Of a stretch of 64,000 bases of DNA, positions 1-10,700 are shown one piece after another; within the stretch, counting starts at the first letter, position 1; every line of letters starts with the position of its first letter. The stretch comes from Anisodus tanguticus (Eukaryota; Streptophyta; Magnoliopsida; Solanales; Solanaceae). The stretch covers positions 20,968,142 to 21,032,141 of the forward strand of contig CM067555.1 of the NCBI GenBank assembly GCA_034509755.1, written 5' to 3'. A program made the translations under genes and the position numbers. The notes under the pieces were generated by a model, which saw only the letters and a list, made by a program, of their open reading frames with translations, was not told where the DNA came from and ran no database searches.

Positions 1-1219
1 ATTGAAGGCAAACTTTGTTGTCCATCCGCGAAGTCAAAAGCAAATTCTACAAGGGATCGGTCAATCGTTCCGTAATTTTAAGTACAGGATGAAGAAAAAG
101 TACATTGTCCCTCATTTACATGATCGAAAGAGATGTACACGCCTCCTGAGAAGTACAGTTACATAAAGAAACCAATTTGGGAAGACTTTGTTAAGTCACA
201 TCTCTCAGAAGATTTTCAGGTGTGTAGGATATTAATCATTGTATGTATTATATTGCTGGAAGATGAATAGTTTAGGATATGTATTATATTGCTGGCTGTG
301 CCGACATTGCGCGATCTATTAGTTTTTCTAAACTTGACAGCATGCAGTTTGATGATTTAGATAAGTCTATGTTTTACAAGTCATTCTTTACAAACAAAAG
401 TGAAGCGGCAAATGCAAGGAGGGCGAAGAACAATTTGAATCATCGTTTAAGTAGAAAAGGGTATAAAGGGGTGATGCAAGATTTAGTAAGTTAAAGTCTT
501 TCTTCTTGATGTTAGTGTTTTATTTGTTGGATGTTAATTAACGTATTGTTGGTATTCCACCAACGAACCTTAATAGTGCTCTGAAACTGGCGTCACGGAG
601 GATGAGATTGACAGATCCGAGCTTTGGAAAAGAGCACGAAGGTTGAAAGATGGGAAATATCCTTCGGATGTACAACCTATCATCGATGAAATTGTTAGTG
701 TTAAATATTCATCTTTATTTCTTTCTTTGGTTTCAGATTTGGATATTAAAGTATATTGTTGTGTGTTTGTCTTGTGGAGTTGGTTAGCCATGCTTTTTAT
801 ATTGCTTATGTAATCATTAATAGGAGATGTTACAAAAAGAAGTTCGAGAGGGTAGGCTAAAGATTGAAGGGAATAACGATATTCTTGCGAGGGCAATAAA
901 GAAACTTCCAAGAAAAGGCCATATGCAAGGTACATGAAAGTATATCCCATCATCATTGTACTTTCATTTATGTGATGGGTTTGTCGAGTCTAGCAGCAGT
1001 AAAGAATTCTGTGAGAGGCTGGAAATTATCGAAAAACAGTTAGAGGACTTAACAAATGAAATGGCAAAAAAAAACCACGACATTCTGATGTGGCTAGTTG
1101 ATCATTCCAACCTCCGTTCAATGAGGATAATTGTCAAGCAAAAGATGCAATTGCTGATCAACAGGAAAAAAATGTTAATGGTCCTAACAACATCAATAAG
1201 AAGAAAGCAATTCAGGTAA
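1..1219 (+). pseudogene. Transposase_24-like CACTA protein, N-terminal exons (decayed)
   Basis: Conceptual translation gives pieces typical of the plant Transposase_24 family in several exons: a FRNFKYRMKKKYIV segment, then PPEKYSYIKKPIWEDFVKS (exon ending at 219 before GTGTGT), a KSEAANARRAKNNLNHR segment (exon ending at 485 before GTAAGT), a DEIDRSELWKRARRLKDGKY segment (about 590-690), and a basic LQKEVREGRLKIEG segment (about 822-930). A coiled-coil-like stretch follows (956-1219). GT-AG introns are still visible. A one-base frameshift near 137 splits the first exon. Such proteins are accessory DNA-binding proteins of CACTA elements. The copy is not intact. Confidence 0.7.
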
Positions 1220-1317
1220 CTAATTATGCCTTTAAGGCTTACAAATCCTATGTTATACCGTATTTTATTTTAAATATTCTATCTGTATATTTTATATTGT
1301 AGTACAAACACATGTTA

Positions 1318-1640
1318 CAGGACCAGTCACCAAAAGCCCCATAAGCTGCCATGCCAAGAAAAAGTCCAATGCTTCATCCTCAGCTTGTAAATGAGACCCC
1401 AAAGCTCTATACAACTGGAAAAGATAGTATGAATCAACCAACCACAAAGAAAAATCTGAAGTTTGATGATGAGTTGAAGGAAACAAAGAAGCCAGACGGA
1501 GATAAAAAAATAAAGGGAAAAACATTGTTGTTGATCTCCCAATGCAACAAAAGAAAAGAACAAGGCAATCAGGAAAAGCTCACCATATCAAACAAGAAAA
1601 TACAAATACATATATGGGGACCAATAAAACGACAAATAAC
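1318..1640 (+). pseudogene. Linker exon of the CACTA Transposase_24/Ulp1-like gene
   Basis: A Lys-rich, low-complexity open stretch (ATG at 1351; rich in K, N, Q, T) follows an AG near 1320. It sits between the Transposase_24-like exons and the Ulp1-like exons in the same orientation, where these proteins have a poorly conserved linker. No catalytic motif is visible. Assignment rests on position and composition only. Confidence 0.4.
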
Positions 1641-1649
1641 TTACCACAT

Positions 1650-1815
1650 ATAAACCATAATGACATTGATATCTAACCAATTCATGAACAGTAATTCCTC
1701 ACACATTTTTTTGAAAACATGAGCCTTAATAGAACCGTCAGTCTTGAAAACTGAATCATCAATAAGGTAAGGAAAGGCATAATTATCTGGAAGTTTTAAC
1801 TGACAAAGTCCGTGA
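1650..1815 (-). pseudogene. Inverted exon of the CACTA Ulp1-like gene
   Basis: On the minus strand this stretch is open and reads, in part, DDSVFKTDGSIKAHVFKKMC followed by a WLDINVIMVYM segment, ending just before a GTAAGTT donor (about 1650 reading downwards). In related plant CACTA Ulp1-like proteins a segment of this type (…IVYMRYL…) precedes the …FVHLGVVSAN… segment. Here the latter is encoded on the plus strand, starting after an AG at about 1861. I infer a small inversion of one exon with part of its intron. The alternative is a chance antisense reading frame. Confidence 0.45.
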
Positions 1816-1861
1816 AGAATTATGAGAGTATCAGAGCTGGTATGTTTATGTATATCTTCAG

Positions 1862-2814
1862 CTTGTTGCATGCAAAGTACAACTCGGTCAGTGAAGGAGT
1901 GCCGCAATTTGGTTTTGTGCATCTTGGTGTTGTTTCTGCTAACAAGAATGACAAAGGCCAACCTACGAGTCCAGTTGATGTAAGGGCGCACACACTTTGT
2001 GATCGGCTTCGGAAGGGGGACAAGGGACAATATCTTTTCATGTCATATAATCCAAGGTAAGATAATCACATTACACATATATGTCAGTTTAATTTTAAGA
2101 ATGCATTACTATTAGAATTTAATGGAATTTCACCTTTAGGGATCACTGGGTTTTGATAGTGTTTAACATGAAGAAGAATGAAGTGTTTTATTTAGATCAT
2201 CTCGGTAAAGTTCCGGATATAGATTTGGAAAGGCTACTAAACATGTACGTCACTCTATTTAGTGAAATATGCTTCTATAGTTATTGTTTTGAATATGAAA
2301 TTGATCATCAAATTTCTCGCAGCGGCATGCAAATGTTTACAACTACAGTTGGTCAAAGGCAAAAGTGGGCTTACTCGACTATGGTGAAATATGTTAAAGT
2401 ATGACTTGTTTTATCTGGTCTGCATACTTGAGTGATTATATATTTAGTGAATCTTTACAACTTTTGTTTTAAGTTATATTTACATGTTGATATTTAATTC
2501 AATGGTAGGCACCACTACAACCTGGTGGTACCGAGTGTGGCTATTGTGATGCGTTTCATGAAAGAGTTGATGCTAGACTCGACTTTAATGACAAATAATG
2601 TAAGTACTTCTATACTTAAATGATACACCATTAACCATGTTAATTGTTACATCATTTCAAGCATTACTAATTATTTTATTTTTGTGGTTTATAGTTCTAC
2701 GACAAACACATGTACTCACAAGAGGAACTTGATGATATTCGTGTCGAGTGGGGATTGCATTTTTCGAAGATACTTGTTGAAACAGAAGTTGGTAAACTAA
2801 ATGCTGATGAGTGA
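1862..2814 (+). pseudogene. Ulp1/C48-like cysteine protease domain of the CACTA element
   Basis: Five exons can be read with GT-AG borders: about 1862-2056, 2140-2245, 2321-2397, 2508-2600 and 2695-2814 (stop). The Ulp1-type catalytic residues are all visible: His in DHWVLIVF, Asp in FYLDHLG, Gln in APLQPGGTECGY and Cys in ECGY. The final exon has the YSQEELDDIRVEWG tail common in these proteins. The copy is broken by a two-base loss just after the ECGY codons (about 2545); the following reading (VMRFMKELM) is in another frame. Ulp1 proteases cleave SUMO or SUMO-like tags; the role of transposon-borne versions is unknown. Confidence 0.75.
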
Positions 2815-2999
2815 ACATTTTAGATTGATAAGATACTTGATTAACAATGTTTTAGTCTTTAATTAAACACTTTAATAGCACTTTGAATGATTATCCATTT
2901 TGGGAAGACTTTGTACAACGGATTCTAGCTATTCAATGTATATTTTTGATGTTATTTAAATTATTAGTCCATTTCATCAGTGCACGCAATTTGCAATAT

Positions 3000-3353
3000 T
3001 GAAATTAAATTGCCAAAAAAAAACCCCGCCAAATTTAATTTTCCTGCCATATTAAAATAAGTTATTAATTTAATAGAATTTTTTTAAAAATAGTATCAAA
3101 ATTTAAATTATATTTGATATCAATTTATTTTTCAACGTAGGTGGGAAAATTCAAAATTTGAAAAAACCAAAGGCGGGAAGTTAAAATTTATGTGACTTTT
3201 GTTTGACGGGTTTGAAACCGTCACATGTCGTGTGACAGATACAGAACCGTCATTCGTTTGTGACAGTGGCAAAGATGACACTTACGGGAACCGTCATCTT
3301 AGGGGTTAGATGATGTTTTTTACCCTTCACCGTAGGGTATTTTTGTAGTAGTG
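3000..3353 (+). repeat. CACTA 3' subterminal region and terminal inverted repeat
   Basis: An AT-rich stretch is followed by repeated ACCGTCA-type motifs (near 3215, 3246, 3290) and their inverted forms (GTGACAG, TGACGG). The element ends at 3353 with TTTTTGTAGTAGTG, the complement of a CACTACTACAAAAA end. A GGGT(A)…TACCC pairing (near 3320-3338) could form a small hairpin at the terminus. Confidence 0.8.
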
Positions 3354-3800
3354 AGGACACCTAGCACCGGGAATCAAACTACATGGTACTAAAATGGAAT
3401 ACTACGCCTACCAGTAGAATAGGCTAAGCGGGCCTACAATAATAACACTACAACTACCAGTTTGCAAGTTTGAGTAGGACTACGCTCGACTACCTACTAC
3501 CCTAATTCATGCCCTCCACAACCCCCTATTTAAGGTCATGTCCTCAGTAAGTTGCACTTGCGTCATATCCCATCTAATCACCTCTCCCCAATACTTCTTC
3601 GGCCTACCTCTACCCCTCATGAACCAGTCCATAGCCAATCTCTCACACCTCCGCACTGGGGCATATGTGTCTCTCCTCTGCACATGCCCAAACCATATTA
3701 ACCTTGCTTCCCGCATCTTATCCTCCACCGAGGCCACTTCCACTCTGTCATAGATATCATCATTTCTAATCCTATCCCTCTTTGTATGCCCGGTCACATT
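3354..3800 (-). mobile_element. RTE-clade LINE, 3' fragment
   Basis: The minus strand (3797-3507) encodes the C-terminal tail of a plant RTE-type reverse transcriptase: KMREARLIWFGHVQRRD, VRRCERLAMD and RGRGRPKKYWGEVIRWDM, ending with a QVQLTEDMTL segment. The same tail occurs in the LINE copies at 14231-16605 and 39717-41178. It is truncated at its 5' end near 3800. Its 3' UTR stops abruptly at the CACTA end at 3353, which suggests that the transposon cut into it. Confidence 0.85.
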
Positions 3801-4637
3801 ATATGCCCGATCAATTTCTTAACCGTTCACATTATATTGAGAAATCTAAAAAGTAATTTTTTATTGATGGTAAGTGTAATGTACATTTTTTTATATTCAA
3901 GTATTCACTTATTCACTTATTTTCAATCCAAAGTTGAAAATAATGTGATAAATCAAGAATAATATAGAGATTATAAGTTGAAATCGTAACGAATTACACT
4001 GGGCTAATATTGCATATACGATAGAAGTACTAAACAAGTTTACAAGCAAATCATATAATGAACATTGACATTTCATAATAAGGGTATAAGTAGTTGGTAA
4101 AAACAATATGTCTTGTTTATGAAAGATATATTAATGTTGTATTTAAAAAATAATCGGATGCAGATTGAAATACTTTAATAGGGTAATTTTTGTTCCACCA
4201 TTTGTTATCTCTTTACTTTACTCTAGGAGGTGGTGCTAAACTCATGATCCATGTGGTGCATTAAAAAGTGTTGCAGTGTGCATGAAAAGTGAGGTTGGTT
4301 TTATCGAATAAAAAGATAATTAATTATAAGAAAAGAAAAGCATAAATCTCGAACATATTCCTAGAAAAGAGCATTATTTGGTTGAGCTTTGGATTCAATA
4401 ACTAGTCCGAATTTATTTCATGAGTTATACGGCATGATCCAGATATTGTATCCTTTACGGAACAAGTTATAGTAGTATTACTGACCAATAAAAAAATCTA
4501 AATTACAGTGAACTTGAATTTTCTTAATGAAAATTAAATATTCATGTTTTCGAAGAATTTCAATTACATTTACGTATTTTCACCCACATAATGTGAGTAG
4601 CAAATATTAGGTTCCTTGTTTTCTCAATGTACTCCTC
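3801..4637. other. AT-rich intergenic stretch without recognised feature
   Basis: No ORF with family-like sequence, no RNA gene and no clear terminal repeats were seen. The sequence is AT-rich with short imperfect repeats near the LINE border (…CACATTATAT… twice at 3796-3835). Confidence 0.4.
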
Positions 4638-6607
4638 TTCGAGTGTGTTTTGGTATGATGTGTTTTCAATTTTCTCATTTTCCTCAGGTCAAATTTTTTG
4701 AAAATTATTTTTTTTTAGAAAAAAACAAATTTCTTAAAAATGAGAAAAATGATTTTCCTAATGGAGGTAGAGAAAACAAGTCTCACAATTGACATTCCAT
4801 ATTAATTGTCTACTCCCTACCCTCAAACTCACCCCTCCCCCCATCGTTTAACCCCACCCCCCAAACACACCTTATCTTCACCCACCACCACCAGCACACT
4901 ATCCATCACCACACTATCCACCCCCACAACCCGCCATCGACCCACCACCCCCACCATCCCGAATTTTCTATTTCATAGTATAGTTTATTTTACTTTTATA
5001 CAATTATAAAAAATGAAAAATGTTTTCTTACCCCCACACGCCCCGTTCCCCCACCACTTCTATCCATTCTTCCCAAATTTTCTATTTCATATATTTAGTT
5101 TTACTATTTATCAAAAAAATGAGAATTTTTCTTAACCCCTCCCCCACGGGCGGTAGCGTAGGTGGTGAGGGTGTGGTGTAGAGGGTGGATGGATATTCTC
5201 CAATTTTTTTTTTTACTAACCAATCGAATATGAAAAAATAAATAAGAAATTAACTTATTTTTCAAAAATATATGTTCCAGAAAAAGACTTTTCGTGAATG
5301 AGTGAAAGTTGAAAAGAGATGGAGGTTTTGGGACTCAATTGAATTCTATTCCAAATCACGCACACCAAATTATCTGTGTGAATTAGTTTTGAAGCCCTTG
5401 ATTAATTTCTTTTTTGTTTTGTTTTTTTATGAGAAATTCTTATTTTTACACCTAAAAATTTAAAAGTAACACACAATAAATTTTTACATGATCATTTTCC
5501 TCTTTCAAATTATACCAATTGACCCATTTCCATAAAATTTCAAAAGCAATCCTTTTGGATAGAAGGCCAATAGATCAAGTATGCAACAAACTGAGGAATG
5601 AATAAAATGTGCAAAAATTATATAAAAAGATAAACTGAGGAAAGCAAATTATATTAGCTAGCTTTCAATCCGCTCCCTCCAACCCCACTATCACCCCTCT
5701 CTGCCTGTCTATTCTAAAGTAAAGAGGAGTCAATTGACCGACTCAAAAACTCAAAAAAAAACTCGGTATTCACTTACAATTTGAATAGAATATAAAAATT
5801 TATATAGTTTTTTAAAGCTCTTATTTTTTTTTTAACTAATCTCTTGTAAAAGAATCATATAATTATAAGTATATCGAATCACAAAATCAAATCTCTCGAA
5901 AGATTTTTGGTAGACCAACTTGTTACAATGTTCCATGATTCTCCGGGGCCTATACTCTATTGGAGTCGTGTTATTTACTGCTTTTAACACTAATTTCATA
6001 AGGCTGAGCTTTTACTTTGACCACGTCTCGCTCGTAATCATTTCAACAAAAAAGTTGTGGCAACAGCATAGTGGAAGTCTTTCAAGAAAATATTTTTCAG
6101 TATTTAATTGGTGAGTGAAAAAAACATGAGGAAAATATACGTTACGATTAATAATAATATTAGTAAATTCAATAAAAAAATACTACTCTCGCCGTTTCCA
6201 ATTTAGTTGCCGGTGTTCGAAATGTGAGTGTCAAACAAATTTTCTTTAATTATAATTTTTTTTATATGCCTTATAAATATTTTGAATTATTAATCATTGT
6301 AACTTGTACTTTTTACATAATTTCATGATATGTATATTTTATTTTGAAAAAAAAATAAAAATAAAAATTCAAATGTACGTTCAATTAAAAAGTTTTTTGT
6401 CATATTATTTGGAATGGAGAGAGTAATAATATAAGTATTACTGAGAGCAAGCAACACAAAATTAAAAAAATTGTAACGACAATGACTTTTCCCTCAGGAC
6501 ACAAGCGAGGAAATCTTTTTCCCGGTTTGTTATATAATCAAAACATTAAAAATAACTTTCTCATGATTTCTTTTTAAAGAATTCTGCCATACCAAACACA
6601 CTCGAAG
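4638..6607. mobile_element. Putative non-coding DNA transposon with inverted ends
   Basis: The left end reads TTCGAGTGTGTTTTGGTATG; the right end, reverse-complemented, reads TTCGAGTGTGTTTGGTATGG, so about 19 bp pair with one indel. The interior is non-coding and includes C-rich tracts (4806-5160). A separate MITE (6183-6428) is nested inside. I could not find a convincing target duplication, so the two ends could instead belong to two separate MITEs of the same family, one intact on each side. Confidence 0.4.
6183..6428. mobile_element. Stowaway-like MITE
   Basis: About 245 bp, AT-rich, with inverted ends: the left end reads CTCTCGCCGTTTCCAATTTA and the reverse complement of the right end reads CTCTCTCCATTCCAAATAAT. 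This is the CTCC(C/T)…GT(T/C)CCAATTTA-type terminus of Solanaceae Stowaway/Mariner MITEs. TA dinucleotides sit at both borders. No coding capacity. Confidence 0.6.
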
Positions 6608-6819
6608 GTTTTCAGACTATTTTCCAACTAAAGGTAACACGCTGGGCATATTGCTTCTTCTGATCCTCTGATTGTTTGAACTCCGAACCAGATTTGTCAA
6701 AAGATTACGTGCAATTTGTTGATATACCAGTATCGTGAAAGGAAGAATTAAGAAACATGCCATAACAAAATTTTGAGGAGGCTAATGAATCTCATCCTGT
6801 CAGTTTCAGAATCATATAC

Positions 6820-7158
6820 TAAGGGCTTGTTTGGCATGAAGGAAAATATCTTCCACGGAAAATGCATTTTCGGAAAATGTTTTCCGGGAAAATATGTGGT
6901 TTTCTTATCATTTTGTGTTTGGTAGATAAACAGAAAATAGTATCCCCAAAGCATTTGTATATATAGGCAATTAGTGTGGATATATATATCTAGGCAATTA
7001 GTGTGGAACGTCACCTGTGGAACTTGTTTTCTCTATAGTTATACTAAGGTCATTTTCCTCATTTTTAAGGAACTTGTTTTCCTAGAGAAAATGTTTTCTA
7101 TAAATTTTGACTAACCAAACATAAGAAAATTGAAAATCCACCATACCACACACCCTAA
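6820..7158. mobile_element. MITE-like inverted-repeat element (GTTTGGCATG family)
   Basis: The left end AAGGGCTTGTTTGGCATGAA pairs imperfectly with the reverse complement of the right end, TTAGGGTGTGTGGTATGGTG. The interior is AT-rich with GGAAAAT/ATTTTCC palindromes and no coding potential. The ends resemble those of the 4638-6607 element, so both may belong to one Solanaceae MITE group. Confidence 0.45.
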
Positions 7159-7648
7159 ATATCCTAATTTTCAAAGAAAAATGCATTCTCCATCATTAGA
7201 AGCATAAATCTTTTGCTTCAAACTGGTTAATTGCAGATTTCTGGTGTTCCAAAAAACTAGTACTGATGAGGCAGATTTGCCCAATAGCTATAGTAGTAGT
7301 AGATTCCACAGATATCAGACTAAATGGACCTAAAGAAAATAGGACAGTCAAAAGATCCAAATCCCTCTAAGGTATTAAGAACTTGCAACTACTGGCAAGT
7401 GTAATATGATCAAGAAAGTTAATTCGACACAATTAACAAACTAAAGATGTTCATTTCTGATTGTTAATCACCATCTTTTCTTTACAGAGGGTATTGCTAT
7501 TTGCTCCCTGCTGTTATAGCTGCCGTAAAATAAATAGCAAAAGGATGCTGATGATTGGTATCAAATAATTCTCACATCTGATAGCATGAGAAACCAGTTA
7601 ACATACAGAAATTACTTGTTTTAGCTGGTACTTACAAGGAAAGTACTA
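7159..7648. other. Downstream flank of OCP3, including its likely 3' UTR
   Basis: This lies just past the OCP3 stop codon on the minus strand. No ORF, RNA gene or repeat was recognised. The 3' UTR and polyadenylation site should fall here, but I saw no strong AATAAA signal on the minus strand. Confidence 0.4.
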
Positions 7649-7783
7649 TTAAGATTTAGACGATGGTGGGTATGGAAGTCGATTATCAGGAACCCCTTCT
7701 TCAGACCTTTTGTCTTCAAACCATTTCAGAACTCTTTTCCGAGGCAGATTTGTCACATGCACAATGCTGCTAATCATCACATT
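7649..7783 (-). CDS. OCP3: OCP3 exon 4 (end of homeodomain, stop)
   Basis: 44 codons plus TAA (7651-7649). The acceptor is ACACAG before AAT at 7783. It encodes the homeodomain helix 2-3 part, IVHVTNLPRKRVLKWFEDKR, and a short C-terminus ending SSKS. The WFEDKR core differs from canonical homeodomains at the DNA-contacting Asn, as in Arabidopsis OCP3. Confidence 0.93.
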   Translation of the reverse strand, partial: NVMISSIVHVTNLPRKRVLKWFEDKRSEEGVPDNRLPYPPSSKS

Positions 7784-10700
7784 CTGTGTCACCATACAGA
7801 GAGTATAAGGATAACAATGTTCTCTCTTTCATCCTAGGTATAGCACTTAGCAATTGTATGCAACTACATCAAACGAGTTCTGTCAATATGTGCATTGAAA
7901 AGAGAAACATCATCAATTTGCGGAGCAACCGAGAAGAACCCTGAGATCTAACCACTTCAAACTAGTCTACTGGTGCTTGATAATAGTAATACAAGCATAA
8001 CTTCAATTATGTACAACAACAACTACTACACCTCACTCCCAAACAAGTTGGGGTTTTGATGGCAGGGTTCAAGTATGTGATCCAAGTACTTTAAACTTAG
8101 TGGTTCCTAATAATAGGGGAACTAGCATGCATTTAAACTATGAATAGAACGGCATAAATGTATTAAGTTGATTAACACATAGATAAACCAATAAGAGGTG
8201 CTGATCGCAATGGATTGCCATTCTAGGACGCCATTTCTTTAGATTTATCAACACAGTGCTAAAGTTAATTACTATTTTACATTGCCTGACTTTTGGTTTA
8301 CAGCTTGCAGTAACCACTCAACTCACCTTAATTTATTGGCAATTTTAATCAACTGTCAACTACAAGGGCATTAGAGCAGAACAGAACCTGAAATAGGTGT
8401 GTGTAAGTTTTCTCATGACGTCCTTGATCGTCCCGAACAAATTAGGAAAAGAACAGAAAATATAGACGTGAAAACAACAAACAAGATAAAAAGAGGAAAT
8501 GCGCACAGGGAGGACAGATGTGTTGAGATTTGGATATCGAGAGGAAGAAATCAGATTCACTTATCCCAGATAAAACTCCAAGGTCGCAAGAGCCACCACT
8601 CAACATTTGGCTTCAGTCATGAACATTTACATTCCAGACTATATGATATTTCTTTTGATAACCTCGTTTTCCATTTTCTCACACCCAAGCCCCATTGTTC
8701 AGGTGCGGAATTAAGCAACAATATGCAGAAGCTCTGTATTCAGATATGAAACTTTACCAACATAGACTTAAAAGGCATCGAGGACAAATAGAGAAGTAAT
8801 GGGACTCACAGTGGGCCGCTTTGATCGTCTATAAACTTGTTCAAGGGTTTCCAATTGGACTTTCTTTATCCTCTTTTGAGCAGACCAACTACTTTGCATC
8901 ACATGAACCGGCGCTTCCACGTTAGCCTCTAGCTTCGCAGCATCATTCATCTCTGTGGGAACAACCTCCTGGGGTTGGATTTCAGGCTCTATCATTCTGG
9001 GGACAGGTTCATCAGGCAAGGCAGCACTCAGCAACACAAGATTTGGCGGAGGATTGCGAAGTAATTCAAGAACAACAGCTCTATCAAGGCATAGATCAGC
9101 AGCAAGATTTTTTATCTGATGGAAAGAGTAAATTAGAAGTTCTTGAATTAGCAGCACTAGACATATTCTCTTTAAATAGGTAGTGGAGGCAAGAAGAAAC
9201 AATTCCACATTTTTCTGCTCTTCCAATTCTGCTACTTATGGTGACTTTATCTAGCAAAAAAGCTGAATACCAAATGCAAGATTATCAGTAATATGCACCC
9301 TATGTAAATTAGTATATTGACTAATTAACGTCAAGAATATGATTATAATGCAAGCCAAAAGTAGATGTCCAGTTAAATGCTATATAAATGATGGAAGAAT
9401 GAAAGTACATCAGAAAAGATGAGATTAGCAAAGGTAAATTTCGCCCAAGCATTTGAAAACTTTAAGACACATGGATAGATAACACCAATGTTCTTAGCAC
9501 CATGCTTAATGCTGGAACGTGCGAAGAGCCAGAGGACAACCAAAGTGGCCTTAAAACTCAAAGAGTAATGAGTAGCTCTAATGCAATTGCAGCATCTGAA
9601 TTTGAGAAGACCTAATTAAGATTGCAACTTACATTTAACTTACGCTTTCCCTTTCTCAAGGCATATGCCAGTTTCTTAAGTTGCCAAGTTTTCAATTTCT
9701 CTAGCATGTCTTCATCTTCATTATCATCTTCTTCTACTTCTTCATCTTCTGCCTTACAACTCCCAATTTTCTCATTGTCGATTGAGTCAATATCTCCTAG
9801 TAGTCCATCATCCTTCAGTGCCTCCTCCAATTCACGTTCAAGCTTCGCGAGGTCCTCCTCAGTTATATCATCATCGTCGTTCAAAGATAGATCATCATTT
9901 TTCAGATCTTCTTCCAGCAGCTGAAAGAGTGCCTCAAAAGCATCTTCATCTATATCATCAACTTCCTCGGTATCTTTCTTAGGTGAACTCTTAAAACAGG
10001 AAGCAAACAACAGAGCCTCAGGTTTAGTAAACAATTAAAAGACGTGCAATACAATAATTCAGCTGTAAAGAAGATGTTGTTAATGATATCAAAGTTCATA
10101 AGCAAGTATGCTCAAGAAAGAAAAACAAAGATATCCTTCTAGCAAACTCCTAGTTAAGGAAAATAGTTTGGATATTCAAGTGAAAGATCTCAGAAGATCA
10201 AACCATGTTAAAAATCATGTACATTCAGCAGGCTAACTAAAAGGACAGTTGCACTCCACACCCAGAAAAGATGAGACAGGAATAGGATTCTATCAGCGTG
10301 AGAACTGAAGGGCATCTTGATGGACATTATCATGCACAAAAACAAGTTCATGGGACAGGGTTCTCTTTGATGGATATTCACACGTACCAGAAGAAAATAG
10401 CTGCAGAAAATCTAAACCACCTCGTCAACTGTGAAAGCTACAGAGTTAGTGTTACATATATGGATCAGTAACTCTATGTCTATCATATACAATTACATGG
10501 AAAAAGATTTTTCACCTGGTATTGACCCTTATACTAAAAGCAGCACGCCAGTAGATCAAACACAACAACGTACCCAGTATAATCACACAAAGTGGGGTCT
10601 GGGAGGGTAAGATGTATGCAGACCTTACCCCTACCTTTGGGTAGAGAGACTGTTTCCGATAGACCATCGGCTCGAAAGAAAGGAAAGCGTTTGAAGCAAG

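Larger units (their letters stand above)
1..3353 (+). mobile_element. CACTA (En/Spm-type) DNA transposon, 3' part
   Basis: The window opens inside this element. It carries a decayed Transposase_24/Ulp1-like gene (about 1-2814) and ends at 3353 in a sequence whose reverse complement begins CACTACTACAAAAA, the classic CACTA terminus. Before the end are short subterminal repeats of the form gAACCGTCA (near 3214, 3244 and 3288), as expected for transposase-binding arrays. The 5' end lies outside the window, so length and target duplication cannot be seen. The flank after 3353 is the 3' part of an RTE LINE, so the CACTA probably inserted into an older LINE. Confidence 0.85.

Noticed and set aside
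279..494. 71-residue ORF as a separate gene starting at 279
   Set aside because: Its second half belongs to an exon of the CACTA Transposase_24-like gene; the first half is intron sequence.
4806..5009. Pro/Thr-rich ORF of 67 residues
   Set aside because: It is a product of C-rich low-complexity DNA, with no codon or family signal.
8399..8749. 116-residue ORF in OCP3 intron 3
   Set aside because: It lies within an intron, antisense to the gene, with no recognisable domain.
8768..9226. 152-residue single-exon reading on the minus strand
   Set aside because: Residues before NLAADLCLDR are intron 2 of OCP3 and those after RRSKRPT are intron 3; only the middle is exon 3.
9622..9924. Plus-strand Ser-rich ORF of 100 residues
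   Set aside because: It is the antisense shadow of the Asp/Glu-rich exon 2 of OCP3.
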